A stretch of DNA of 64,000 nt, from the NCBI GenBank assembly GCA_964592595.1, contig CAZQFH010000015.1:14023-78022 (forward strand), given 5' to 3'. The notes beneath the pieces were generated by a model. The model was not told the DNA's origin, ran no database searches, and worked only from the letters and a program-made list of their open reading frames with translations. The stretch comes from UBA5536 sp964592595 (GTDB lineage Bacteria > Bacteroidota > Bacteroidia > Bacteroidales > F082). The translations under genes and the position numbers were made by a program. Shown here one piece after another: positions 53,054 to 62,070 of the stretch (position 1 is the stretch's first letter; each line of letters opens with the position of its first letter).

Positions 53054-53920
53054 CTATTCTAAGGCTTTAATCAAATCATGAAAATTATTAACGAGAATAT
53101 GTTTTTCCGTATTCAAACTTCCAATATAAATCACTTCACTTTGCTTGTTAATAATCGCTATTTGGGGCACCATGCTAATGCTTAATGAATCTCTAATCTG
53201 CTTCACTGAATTGATATCGGAATATAAATGTTCAAATGAATAAGGTAATTCATTTGTAACCCTTTTAACTTTACTCAATTGTTCCGTTCGATGAATAAGG
53301 TTGACAGCATAAAATGCTATATCCTTACGTTCGGAATATTGCTGCTTAAGTGCTTCATAATTAGGAAATTATTTAAAACAAACACCACAACTTGTGGTCC
53401 AAAAATCCAATACGATAATTTCATCCGTTTTGGCATTCAAGTTGAAAGCGTTTCCATTTTCATCATATAATTGAATAGCAGGAACCCTGATGCTGCTGGT
53501 ATTTTCTGGCTGAAGTGTATAGCTAAGCCAATTAGGCATACCAATATACCCTAAAAGTAGAATCACTACAATCGCCAACGAAATGAATAGGCTCAAAGCA
53601 GATTTTGACATCCCTCTAAAGAATACTTCGTTCAAAATCAAGCCTGTTGCAATGCTTACAACAGGCACCAAAGCGATTGGATAAACATGCGAAAGCCCTT
53701 CCCAAACAACGAGCAAAGAATAGGTTAGCAGAAATGGTGCCACTACAATTAATCCATACAAAAAACGAGAAATTGGAGATTTTCTGCTGTAAATCAATCC
53801 AGCAACAAAATAAACAATACCACAAATTACGAATTGATTCAACCAATTCAATGCACCTGATAACAATGAAACCGCAGAAGAAACAACTATAAGAATCAGA
53901 ATTTTTTGCCAGTTTTTCAT
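53054..53920 (-). pseudogene. Membrane-thioredoxin (TlpA-like) fusion gene broken by an in-frame stop
   Basis: Conceptual translation gives 288 codons. About four TM helices (about 8-130) are followed by a TlpA/AhpC-type thioredoxin domain (VPAIQLYDENGNAFNL...IVLDFWTTSCGVCFK). The frame is stopped by TAA at 53369-53371, immediately after CGVCFK. It then continues in the same frame without shift as FPNYEALKQQYSE and ends in a normal thioredoxin half (MVPQIAIINKQSEVIYIGSL). The family normally has Glu or Lys-Glu at this place (CxxCxxEFP), so GAA to TAA is the simplest change. The remaining 183-aa product would lack most of the redox domain. Sequencing error, recent pseudogenization and readthrough are all possible. 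Confidence 0.8.
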
Positions 53921-53982
53921 GGGTTTCTTTATTAAAATTCAAAGTCTGTACTCAAACCGCTACACAGTGCAACAAACAAAAG

Positions 53983-54600
53983 TTAATTAATTTTTTCTTC
54001 GATTGAAATTTTATAAGATAAAAATTCTGCATTTTCAGGAAATCGTATGAGTAATTCTTCCACCTTCAGTATGGCATTTTCGCAGTTGTTATTGTTTGTT
54101 AAACAGTCATTTAAATAGGATTTTGTCAGGAATATCAATGCTTCTGAATTTTCAGGAAAGAGGCTTAATGCGTTATTAAAGTCATTTATTGCTAATGAAT
54201 ACGCTTTCTTTGATAAGTTATACTTGCCGTATTCCATAGAAATATTGAAAGCCTCAATTTTTTCTTCTACAAATTTTCTTTCTTCTTGACCAATATAGTT
54301 TGAGCTATTTTGAAGTGACCAAGGTTTAAAAATATACAAAAGAAGCGCCATGATAACAATTAAACAAACAACAATAATTGTATTTAAAACTTTGCTTTTT
54401 AACGCTTTCTCGCGAACTAATTTCAGTAATTCTTCCCTGCTTTCTTTTTTTTGTATAGTTCTACCTTCAATATTGAGATCTTTAGAGCTAAAAAGACTAT
54501 CAATTGAATCAAAGCCTCCTTTATTTTCTCTTTTCCCAAATAGTTTTCTTGGCCTTTGATTATAGATCCATTTTTGCATTCCAAAACCCATATATCCCAT
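53983..54600 (-). CDS. TM protein with TPR-like C-terminus
   Basis: A 205-aa protein. It has a basic aromatic N-terminus (MGYMGFGMQKWIYNQRPRKLFG) that I associate with a group of short Bacteroidota hypothetical proteins. A cytoplasmic linker follows (about 25-70), then one TM segment (about 72-90) and a C-terminal helical region (about 105-205) with two TPR-like units (AYSLAINDFNNALSLFPENSEALIFLTKSYL, CENAILKVEELLIRFPENAEFLSYKI). The predicted topology puts the TPR part outside the cytoplasm. Function unknown. It lies 62 bp upstream of the broken thioredoxin gene. Confidence 0.75.
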   Translation of the reverse strand: MGYMGFGMQKWIYNQRPRKLFGKRENKGGFDSIDSLFSSKDLNIEGRTIQKKESREELLKLVREKALKSKVLNTIIVVCLIVIMALLLYIFKPWSLQNSSNYIGQEERKFVEEKIEAFNISMEYGKYNLSKKAYSLAINDFNNALSLFPENSEALIFLTKSYLNDCLTNNNNCENAILKVEELLIRFPENAEFLSYKISIEEKIN

Positions 54601-54967
54601 AAAACCTTATGATTTGATTGCTTCTAAAATGCCTGACTCACTTTTTAACCCCTGTGGATACCAGTCACTTCAGTGAACATGTTTCTGTTATCTGCACAGT
54701 TTTTAGTTTTCGGATTTCGGCTGATGCTTCAAAAATAAGCATTTCTCATCAAGGAGGGATTTTTAAGAAAAGAAATTGGAGAGAAATTAATTTTTCCAGA
54801 TATTGATCTCAGTTCTCTACCAAGAAGAAACCATTAGTAAATTGTTACTCCAGATATACTCTACTAAAAAATTTGAGAAACTGGCGAATTTCTGTTTACA
54901 CCTAATCGCTCTATTTAGCAGCACAATCCCCAAAGATTGTTACTTTTGCTTAACAACATGAAATAGG
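54601..54967. other. 367-bp intergenic region
   Basis: No gene is supported. A 30-codon stop-bounded stretch near 54738-54831 (plus strand, ending DIDLSSLPRRNH) looks faintly coding and might be a remnant, but it has no start or family. The right end holds the promoter of the formyltransferase-like gene. Confidence 0.3.
54941..54966 (+). promoter_or_regulatory. -7 element and two-codon mini-ORF before a GTG start
   Basis: TACTTTTG at 54941-54948 predicts a transcript starting near 54955. An ATG-AAA-TAG mini-ORF lies at 54958-54966, one base before the GTG start at 54968. Confidence 0.4.
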
Positions 54968-56650
54968 GTGAAAACTTCAGTGAAAAGGCCAAATGAATTA
55001 CGCTTCGGACTCCTGTGCAACAACTTGCAGCTGGAGCGCTGGCAGGCAGAAACCATCAGGCTATTGCGTGAAAATGGCATTCAGCTGGCACTGATCGTTA
55101 TCAATGCCGAAACCCCCGCTCCACCAACTGGCTTTTTCATGCGAATGCGCTCCTATCCCTATCAAAAATTGTTGTTCAGGCTATGGAACAGGTATGGCTT
55201 TAAGCCTAAAAGCAAAGCCTTAACGGATATCAGTGAAGAAGTTGAATCCATCGAAAAACTGTACTGCACTCCCCTGAAAAAAGGATTTTCAAACTATTTT
55301 TCACCTACTGATATCAGCAATATCCAATCTCAAAAACTGGATTTTTTGTTACGTTTTGGATTCAACATCATCAAAGGCGAAATACTGGAAGCTGCCCAAT
55401 ACGGAGTGTGGTCGTTTCATCACGACGATGAGCGCGTGATACGTGGTGGTCCTCCTGGCTTTTGGGAGTTTATGCACGGCCACGAATACAATGGCGTTAT
55501 CTTGCAAAAACTGACGAAGGAATTAGACAAAGGTCTGATATTGAGGAGACAGTTTTATAAAGTGATCAGGCATTCTTATGCAGCCCACCTGGATCAGCTT
55601 TATTTCGAAAGCGCCATTTTACCCCTTCAAAGTTGCAGGGATTTGCTCCACAATCCTGATTTTGAGCCAGAAGTATCGCAATCGCAGGCAGCTATCAAGC
55701 ATCCGCCCGGTAACCTGCATATGATACGCTATTTCCTTTCGGCCTTTTTTCGCCGTGTAGGTTTTCATCTCAATGACTTGCTTTTTCAGGAAGACTGGAA
55801 CATCGGAATAATTAATGCTCCCATAAAATCCGTTGTTGAAAAGCCTGAAGGCTACCTCAAAAACATTAGCTGGTTTTCAAAACCAGCTCCGACCACTTAT
55901 CTGGCCGATCCTTTTGTGATAGCTTTTCAAGAAGAAACCTATGTTTTCTTCGAACAATATGACTATCGCAAGGGAAAAGCAATACTGGCCTGTGCCCTTA
56001 ATTCAGAGGAGTTTAAAAAATATCACACAGTTTTGGAAGAGCCCCATCACCTCTCCTTTCCTTTTATGTTTGTTTATGAAGATGCACTCTATTGCCTGCC
56101 AGAAAGCTATAGCGCCAATGCCTTAAATTTGTACCGCTTTGATGTTAATACCCGAACGCTGCAAAAAGTTAAAACGCTGTTTGCAGGCATGGCCGTAGTT
56201 GATCCGGTATTGACTAATTATGAGGATCGCTGGTATCTGTTTTTCACTCAGAAAAACCTACCCAGCGTGCATTTATATTGCTATCATGCCAAAAGTCCTT
56301 TCGGGCCTTTTGAACCCCATGCCAATAATCCTGTAAAAACTGATATCCGCTCTGCACGTCCTGCCGGAAGTTTTCTTCAGATTGAAGCAAAGCTTTTACG
56401 TCCGGCCCAGGACTGTACTTTGCACTACGGAAGGGCTGTTGAAGTGAATGAAATTGTCCGCCTGAGCCCGCAACATTTTGAGGAAAAGCCCGTTAAACGT
56501 ATCATGCCATTACCAGCATTTGCTTACAATAAAGGCCTGCATAGCTTAAACGGAAATCAAAACTATAGTGTGATCGATGGGAAACGCTTCGCCTTTACGC
56601 TTGCCGGCTTTTGGAATCAGCTCAAACTCAAACTGAATAAAACTGACTGA
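54968..56650 (+). CDS. Formyltransferase-like / GINT1-type beta-propeller fusion protein
   Basis: A 560-aa protein with two parts. Residues about 10-230 resemble formyl_trans_N proteins (methionyl-tRNA or sugar-amine formyltransferases): FLLRFGFNIIKGEILEAAQYGVWSFHHDD, RGGPPGFWEFMHG, LDKGLILRRQF. Residues about 265-540 resemble the beta-propeller domain named after glucosamine inositolphosphorylceramide transferase 1 (TYLADPFVIAFQEETYVFFEQYD, HLSFPFMFVYEDALYCLPES, VVDPVLTNYEDRWYLFF). This combination probably modifies or builds a surface glycan. The start is GTG 54968. It overlaps the next flippase gene by one base (TGATG). Confidence 0.8.
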   Translation: MKTSVKRPNELRFGLLCNNLQLERWQAETIRLLRENGIQLALIVINAETPAPPTGFFMRMRSYPYQKLLFRLWNRYGFKPKSKALTDISEEVESIEKLYCTPLKKGFSNYFSPTDISNIQSQKLDFLLRFGFNIIKGEILEAAQYGVWSFHHDDERVIRGGPPGFWEFMHGHEYNGVILQKLTKELDKGLILRRQFYKVIRHSYAAHLDQLYFESAILPLQSCRDLLHNPDFEPEVSQSQAAIKHPPGNLHMIRYFLSAFFRRVGFHLNDLLFQEDWNIGIINAPIKSVVEKPEGYLKNISWFSKPAPTTYLADPFVIAFQEETYVFFEQYDYRKGKAILACALNSEEFKKYHTVLEEPHHLSFPFMFVYEDALYCLPESYSANALNLYRFDVNTRTLQKVKTLFAGMAVVDPVLTNYEDRWYLFFTQKNLPSVHLYCYHAKSPFGPFEPHANNPVKTDIRSARPAGSFLQIEAKLLRPAQDCTLHYGRAVEVNEIVRLSPQHFEEKPVKRIMPLPAFAYNKGLHSLNGNQNYSVIDGKRFAFTLAGFWNQLKLKLNKTD

Positions 56651-57933
56651 TGCTTCACAAAATCCTCAGCACAACCGGCACACGCATACTCATTGCCTTT
56701 AGTGGCATACTGATACTGTGGATCGCTACCAACGAGCTGGGGAAAGCTGCCTGGGGAACTGCCGGCATCATCCTGCTCGACATCACCCTTATTTTGCTGG
56801 TGATAGAACTAATGGCTGGCAGTGGTTTGGTTTATTTCAGCTCGCGCTACAGCCTCAGGAGTTTGATGAAAATCTCCTACAGCTGGATGCTGCTGGTAAT
56901 CGCACTTACAGCTTTGATTTTTGGGCTACTGTCATTTTTTCCGGAGATTTATCAGCTCATCATCCCGCAAGGTTATGGACTCCATATTCTGGCACTTTCG
57001 CTGATTAACGCGCTGCATGGCATTAATATGAATGTGTTGTTGGGCAAGAAGAAGATCACAGCTTTTAACAGCCTTTTCGTTTTGCAATTTGGCCTGCAAT
57101 TGCTGAGCTTTAATGCTTTTGTCTATCTCATGCAGCTGAAAGACGAAAAAGCTTTCGTTTATGCGCTTTATGTGGCCTATGCTATTCCAGCAGTGACGGG
57201 ATGGCTGTTGCTTATTCCTTTTTTCAAGGTTAAGAACGGCCCCAAAGCTATAGCCACACCACGAATCATACTTAACTATGGCAGCATGACGCAGCTTTCG
57301 AGCATTGCCCATATGATCAATAAGCGACTGAGCTATTACTTCCTGAAAAGCCTGAGCGGGATGGGTTCGGTAGGTATTTATAACTCCGGCGTACAACTTT
57401 CGGAAGGCCTGCGTTTGATAGGACAGAGCATCTCGCTGGTGCAGTTTTCCGAAATCAGCAATTCAAAAGACGATCAAGCCAGTGCCAGGCTCAGTATTGT
57501 GCTGCTGAAATTTGCAGTTGGCCTTACAGCCTTGGCACTTTTAGTTTTGATAGCCATCCCTCAAGGAGTTTTCGAATGGGTTTTTAGCAAAGAATTTGGA
57601 GAGATAAAAATTGTGATCATCAGTTTGGCTCCCGGCGTTATTGCATTGGCAGCCAACACCATATTTAGTCATTATTTTTCGGGTACAGGGCAACCCAGAT
57701 ACAATCTGATTGCCTCGCTTTGCGGACTGGCTGTGACGGTGCCGGCATTAATCTTGCTTATTCCGGCTTATGGGCTGATTGGTGCAGGCCTGAGCGCATC
57801 GTTAGCCTATACAGCATCGGTGGTTTATCAATTGGTAGTATTTAAAAGAATTACCAAAACCGCTTTCAAATCATTTTTAATCACCAAGGAGGATTTGGTG
57901 CTTTTAAGAAAAATAAGGTTGAGGAAGATGTAA
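56650..57933 (+). CDS. Polysaccharide flippase (MOP superfamily)
   Basis: A 427-aa membrane protein with about 12 TM segments, patterned like the oligosaccharide flippases: MLHKILSTTGTRILIAFSGILILWIATNELGKAAWG at the start, SSIAHMINKRLSYYFLKSLSGMGSVGIYNSGVQLSEGL in the middle and LAANTIFSHYFSGTGQPRYNLIASL late. It is coupled to the formyltransferase-like gene, so both likely serve the same surface glycan, separate from the 41.5-47 kb cluster. Confidence 0.87.
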   Translation: MLHKILSTTGTRILIAFSGILILWIATNELGKAAWGTAGIILLDITLILLVIELMAGSGLVYFSSRYSLRSLMKISYSWMLLVIALTALIFGLLSFFPEIYQLIIPQGYGLHILALSLINALHGINMNVLLGKKKITAFNSLFVLQFGLQLLSFNAFVYLMQLKDEKAFVYALYVAYAIPAVTGWLLLIPFFKVKNGPKAIATPRIILNYGSMTQLSSIAHMINKRLSYYFLKSLSGMGSVGIYNSGVQLSEGLRLIGQSISLVQFSEISNSKDDQASARLSIVLLKFAVGLTALALLVLIAIPQGVFEWVFSKEFGEIKIVIISLAPGVIALAANTIFSHYFSGTGQPRYNLIASLCGLAVTVPALILLIPAYGLIGAGLSASLAYTASVVYQLVVFKRITKTAFKSFLITKEDLVLLRKIRLRKM

Positions 57934-57990
57934 TTTTGCTGTTGAGTTACCGTGCAAAGGCGATTCTCGCCGGAGCTGGTTAAGCAATCA

Positions 57991-59856
57991 TTAATACCCC
58001 AAAAACTCCTCAAACCATACCTGCAAATACGCTTTTCCCTGATTAACAACTTGTTCTTCTTTCTCGCGCGGTAATGCTTTTTGGTAATAGACATCCAGTT
58101 TTTTATTCCACACAAAATGACCATCAGGGGTTTTAAAGCCAAGACCTTCGTTTGTCTCGAAGTAGGCAAATGGACGGTAGCATTTGTTCATCAGGTTTTT
58201 GCTCCAGAAAAACTCCTGATAATCCATTCCCAGCTGAGCCATAATCGTTGCAGGCACATCTGTATTGCCACTGATCAAATCGAACTGCATCCCTCTCAAG
58301 GAATCATTCAAAACAGGTCCGGTTATTAGCAAAGGAATTTTTCGGTATTCAAAGGTTTCGATGGGGTGATTCCGGTATGTGTTATGGCTATGATCGGCCA
58401 AAACAAGAAAGAGCGTTTGCTCATACCAGGGCTGTTGCATTGCCAACCTAAAGAAGTTGCCAAGCTCCTGATCGGTATAGTGCGCTGAATTGATAAAATC
58501 CTTTTCCAACTTCGGCCATTGGATCATATGATCCATCGGGAAATCATAAGGTGAATGCGAGCTGAGCGTAAACACCGTGCTAAAAAAAGGCTCGGGCAAT
58601 GCATTTAGCTGATTTGCATACCAGGGTAATACATAAGAATCGTGCACCCCGAGTTTGCCACGCGGAAAATTATCCGGCATATCTTTCCCTTCAACAATAA
58701 GGTCAAACTCATTATAGATCAGATAGGAAAGAATATTCCCATAGATTAACTGACCACCAAAGTAAAAACTGGTATGATAAGCTTCATCATTCAAATGCCT
58801 GATCATACTTGGCAAGGATCCATATTTTTCGGGATGGTTGGTAATCGTTGTGATGGGCAGACCAGGCATTCCGGCAAACAAAGATCCAATCGCCTGCTGG
58901 GATCGGTTGGCACTGGCATAAAAGTTTGTGAAAAGCAAACCGTCTTTTTCAAGATTTTTGAAGTTTGGCGTGATGCCCGGCTCACCGCCTAATGATTCAA
59001 TCAGGTCAGCTGACCAACTCTCGAGCAGGATTACAACAATATTTGGTTTTGCAATTTTTATAATAGAAACCGTACTATCGCAATCGGTTTGATGCAGCTC
59101 ATCAACAAGCTGCCTGGCCACATCATTCGGCATACTTTTGAAAAGGTTCTCCTTATTAAAGCTTTGCGCATCGAGGGTGCTAACCAGTAGGTTGTAAGCC
59201 GGATTAACAGCAACAATATTTAAAATGTTATGACCACTAAAATAAGCTGCACTGGTGGTAATGGGTATTTCGCGCAACCCTCCCCTTATGCCCAAAAAGA
59301 TCAAAACCAGCCAAATAGGAAGATGCCATAACAGCGCAAGAGATTTGCCTTTTAGTACTGGAAAACCAAATTTAAACCACCGTTTATAAACCCAAAACAA
59401 AACCACCGAAATGGAAATCCAGGTCGCCACAAGCAAGATAAATACGCTATTGCTCACGGAGTTAAATACCTCATCGGGATTTCTTAAGTAGGCAAGTGCT
59501 TTATAGGACAATTTTGTTTTCCATTCACTATAAAGCCCTGTTTCGCCCAGCACGATCAAGCTGTAAGTTAGCAGCACTAAAAACACATAAGTATTGGCTA
59601 TCCATGGCCATACTTTTGAAGACTTTAACTGTGCTACAACGGATAGCAGTAAAGGTAAAAGCAGCAAATATCCAATTGTGGATATATCCAGCCAGAAAGC
59701 TGCAGAAAAAACACTTAAAACTTCAATGAATGGAATTTCTTCCAGGCGCAGCAAAGGCATATAATAGGTTAGAAAAACAATACGCAACAGATTAAAAACC
59801 AGCAACCAAAAAAGGCTTAGTTTTACTAATTGAAAGTGATAATTCAGGCTTTGCAT
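57991..59856 (-). CDS. LTA synthase-like sulfatase-fold membrane enzyme
   Basis: A 621-aa inner-membrane protein: five TM helices in the first about 200 residues, then a large periplasmic alkaline-phosphatase/sulfatase-fold domain (about 265-580). Motifs are NIVVILLESWSADLIESLGG (metal-binding Glu), NFYASANRSQQAIGSLFAGMPGLP (nucleophile position in the Ser/Thr-rich turn) and LADHSHNTYRNHPIE (Asp-His metal pair). In Gram-negatives such proteins transfer phosphoglycerol or phosphoethanolamine to glycans or lipids; the exact group is unknown. A -7 box TACTTTTG lies at 59865-59872 close to the ATG. Confidence 0.9.
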   Translation of the reverse strand: MQSLNYHFQLVKLSLFWLLVFNLLRIVFLTYYMPLLRLEEIPFIEVLSVFSAAFWLDISTIGYLLLLPLLLSVVAQLKSSKVWPWIANTYVFLVLLTYSLIVLGETGLYSEWKTKLSYKALAYLRNPDEVFNSVSNSVFILLVATWISISVVLFWVYKRWFKFGFPVLKGKSLALLWHLPIWLVLIFLGIRGGLREIPITTSAAYFSGHNILNIVAVNPAYNLLVSTLDAQSFNKENLFKSMPNDVARQLVDELHQTDCDSTVSIIKIAKPNIVVILLESWSADLIESLGGEPGITPNFKNLEKDGLLFTNFYASANRSQQAIGSLFAGMPGLPITTITNHPEKYGSLPSMIRHLNDEAYHTSFYFGGQLIYGNILSYLIYNEFDLIVEGKDMPDNFPRGKLGVHDSYVLPWYANQLNALPEPFFSTVFTLSSHSPYDFPMDHMIQWPKLEKDFINSAHYTDQELGNFFRLAMQQPWYEQTLFLVLADHSHNTYRNHPIETFEYRKIPLLITGPVLNDSLRGMQFDLISGNTDVPATIMAQLGMDYQEFFWSKNLMNKCYRPFAYFETNEGLGFKTPDGHFVWNKKLDVYYQKALPREKEEQVVNQGKAYLQVWFEEFLGY

Positions 59857-59864
59857 AATCGCCT

Positions 59865-59872
59865 CAAAAGTA
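59865..59872 (-). promoter_or_regulatory. -7 element for the LTA synthase-like gene
   Basis: TACTTTTG on the minus strand, 8 bp before ATG 59856. Confidence 0.4.
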
Positions 59873-59958
59873 CGCTATTTGAATTAATTCGTGATTTTTT
59901 TCTAAGGAAAGAATCATGAAACAAATTACAACTGCAAAAATGTGCTCTGCGAAATCCT

Positions 59959-59966
59959 TATCTTTG
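59959..59966 (+). promoter_or_regulatory. -7 element deciding the YggS start
   Basis: TATCTTTG matches TAnnTTTG. Transcription would begin near 59973, downstream of the in-frame ATGs at 59916 and 59940, so ATG 59988 is the start. Confidence 0.45.
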
Positions 59967-59987
59967 CAAACAAAATTCAAAAAACTA

Positions 59988-60674
59988 ATGTCACTCTCAA
60001 TTACAGCGCAACTCAACAAGCTAAAAAAATCCATTCCAGATCAAGTGAAGCTGGTTGCCGTATCCAAAACCAAACCCATTGAGGATATATTAGAGGCATA
60101 CAAGGCTGGTCAACGACATTTTGGCGAAAATAAAGCACAGGAAATGGAGACCAAGCATCAACAGCTTCCGGCTGATATCGTATGGCATTTTATTGGGCAC
60201 CTTCAAACCAATAAGGTAAAATATATTGCAGCTTTTGTTTCGCTGATCGAAGCCGTTGACAGTTTGAAACTACTGAAAGAAATCAACAAACAAGCTGCAA
60301 AAAACAACAGGGTTATTCCCTGTTTGCTTCAATTTCATATCGCAGAAGAGGACACTAAATTCGGTCTCGATCGCGATGAGGCAGCTGCCCTTCTGGAATC
60401 GGAAGCCTTCAAAAAAATGAAAAACATTCAAATTGTCGGGGTGATGGGCATGGCAACTTTTACTGATGATATGAATCAGGTGCACAGGGAATTTAAGCAT
60501 CTGAAAACGATTTTTGAGTGGCTGAAATCGGAATACTTTTCTGACGAAAACAGTTTTAGAGAAATTTCGATGGGCATGTCGGGCGACTATCCAGTTGCCA
60601 TCGACGAAGGCGCCACTATTGTTCGGGTTGGCAGCTTGATTTTTGGCGAAAGAAACTATCTCACAGCAAATTAA
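59988..60674 (+). CDS. YggS/PLPBP family pyridoxal-phosphate homeostasis protein
   Basis: A 228-aa PLP-binding barrel protein. The PLP lysine is in VKLVAVSKTKPIEDI, followed by RHFGENKAQEMETK, WHFIGHLQTNKVKYI, IEAVDSL, GVMGMATF and the phosphate-binding EISMGMSGDYPVAIDEGATIVRVGSLIFG, the standard YggS pattern. The length fits only with the start at 59988. It maintains free PLP and amino-acid balance in other bacteria. It ends 3 bp before the antiporter gene. Confidence 0.94.
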   Translation: MSLSITAQLNKLKKSIPDQVKLVAVSKTKPIEDILEAYKAGQRHFGENKAQEMETKHQQLPADIVWHFIGHLQTNKVKYIAAFVSLIEAVDSLKLLKEINKQAAKNNRVIPCLLQFHIAEEDTKFGLDRDEAAALLESEAFKKMKNIQIVGVMGMATFTDDMNQVHREFKHLKTIFEWLKSEYFSDENSFREISMGMSGDYPVAIDEGATIVRVGSLIFGERNYLTAN

Positions 60675-60677
60675 AAG

Positions 60678-61634
60678 ATGACAATAACCTATATTTTGTT
60701 TATAGTTGGCTTTGTGGTACTAATCCTTGGTGCCAATTGGCTTGTAAACGGTTCTGTTTCTCTTGGTCTGCGAGCCAAGCTTTCGCCATTGGTAATTGGT
60801 TTAACAGTAGTTGCTTTCGGCACTTCGCTCCCTGAGCTGGTAATCAATGTATTTGCTTCGTTAAAAGGCAGTTCCGATTTAGCAATCGGCAATGTATTGG
60901 GAAGTAATATTATGAATATTTTCCTCATTTTGGGAATAGCTGCTATCATTCTTCCTATTCACGTGGAACGCATCTCCATTTACAGGGATATTCCGGTAGG
61001 TTTGTTTGCTACCTTGTTTTTTGGCTTAATCGCCAATGGCTATTTCATGGGATTTGAGAGGGTGATTAATCGATTTGATGGCATTATTTTACTGAGCATT
61101 TTTGCGTCATATATGTGGTTTACACTCAAAAAAGGTAAAGGATTGGATATTGACCTGGATGTTGAAAATAAAGAACCGGAATCATGGCCAAAAACCATTG
61201 GACTAATTTTAATTGGTTTGGCCGGCTTATATTTTGGCGGCGAGTGGGTTTCGAGTGGAGCCCTTGAAGTAGCCAAAGCTATAGGTATTAGTGAAACTGC
61301 TATTGGCCTTACGATTGTTGCAGCAGCTACCTCATTGCCTGAACTTGTTACAGCTATTGTGGCTGCAATGAAAAAGAATATAGGCATCGTGATGGGTAAT
61401 GTATTGGGCTCAAATATTATTAATCTGCTGGTTGTTTTAGGAACAAGTGCAATTATCAATCCACTCATTTATAAAACAAGCCTTAATGTAGAGTTGGGAA
61501 TGGTGATTGCTGCTAATCTGGCTTTAGTAGCTTTGATTTATTTGGGTAAAGGCCTGCGCTTAAGCAGATTCGAGGGTACATCGCTCATTGTAATTTATAC
61601 CGTATTTATCTGGTTTTCTCTTAATTACAACTAG
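60678..61634 (+). CDS. Calcium/sodium antiporter (CaCA family, YrbG-like)
   Basis: A 318-aa inner-membrane exchanger with about ten TM helices. Both conserved alpha repeats are present: VVAFGTSLPELVINVFASLKG...AIGNVLGSNIMNIFLILG (about 45-90) and VAAATSLPELVTAIVAAMKK...VMGNVLGSNIINLLVVLG (about 212-260). The Glu in each SLPEL binds the cation. It follows YggS by 3 bp and is probably co-transcribed. Confidence 0.94.
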   Translation: MTITYILFIVGFVVLILGANWLVNGSVSLGLRAKLSPLVIGLTVVAFGTSLPELVINVFASLKGSSDLAIGNVLGSNIMNIFLILGIAAIILPIHVERISIYRDIPVGLFATLFFGLIANGYFMGFERVINRFDGIILLSIFASYMWFTLKKGKGLDIDLDVENKEPESWPKTIGLILIGLAGLYFGGEWVSSGALEVAKAIGISETAIGLTIVAAATSLPELVTAIVAAMKKNIGIVMGNVLGSNIINLLVVLGTSAIINPLIYKTSLNVELGMVIAANLALVALIYLGKGLRLSRFEGTSLIVIYTVFIWFSLNYN

Positions 61635-62033
61635 CAGTCGGTTGAAACATTAACAGCATATTAATTTCACAGCATTTAAGAATAGGCTTTGACTCAGCGT
61701 CAACATTGAATCAATAATCCATTTTTCTTAATCCACTCCTCACATCAGGCATACGATTCTAATGTAGAGCACACCGAAAACTTTAATAACATCAGAAGCA
61801 GAAACATGTAAAATCCAAAACAAACCAAATTCCGTAGGGCTAACTAACATTTGGTGGCGGCATTTCATAACGTGTTTACTTTTCAAAAACTTTTTTAGTG
61901 ACTTAAAAACTGCAAGATTCACAAGCAATATGCTATCGAAATCATTTACAATATATTAGAAGTTTGCAACTAATTTAGATTAAATTTAAATTACCGTTAT
62001 CTTAATTTTTTTAACCTTTTTCTTAAAAAACAC

Positions 62034-62064
62034 TTGCGCACCTTAAAGAGTTGGCTTATATTTG
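62034..62064 (+). promoter_or_regulatory. Promoter of the candidate small RNA
   Basis: TTG at 62034-62036 and TATATTTG at 62057-62064 are separated by 20 bp, a strong match to the Bacteroidota consensus. The nearest downstream coding region is 240 bp away and has its own promoter, so this one appears to serve an RNA. Confidence 0.5.
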
Positions 62065-62070
62065 CAGTCT

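Noticed and set aside
56932..57396. 154-codon open frame on the minus strand
   Set aside because: Antisense to the flippase gene; no promoter or recognisable sequence.
61040..61468. 142-codon hydrophobic open frame on the minus strand
   Set aside because: Mirror image of the internally repeated Ca/Na antiporter; hydrophobicity comes from the sense gene.
61740..61928. 62-codon open frame on the minus strand in the 669-bp gap
   Set aside because: No signal peptide, domain, promoter or ribosome binding site; the region is AT-rich non-coding.
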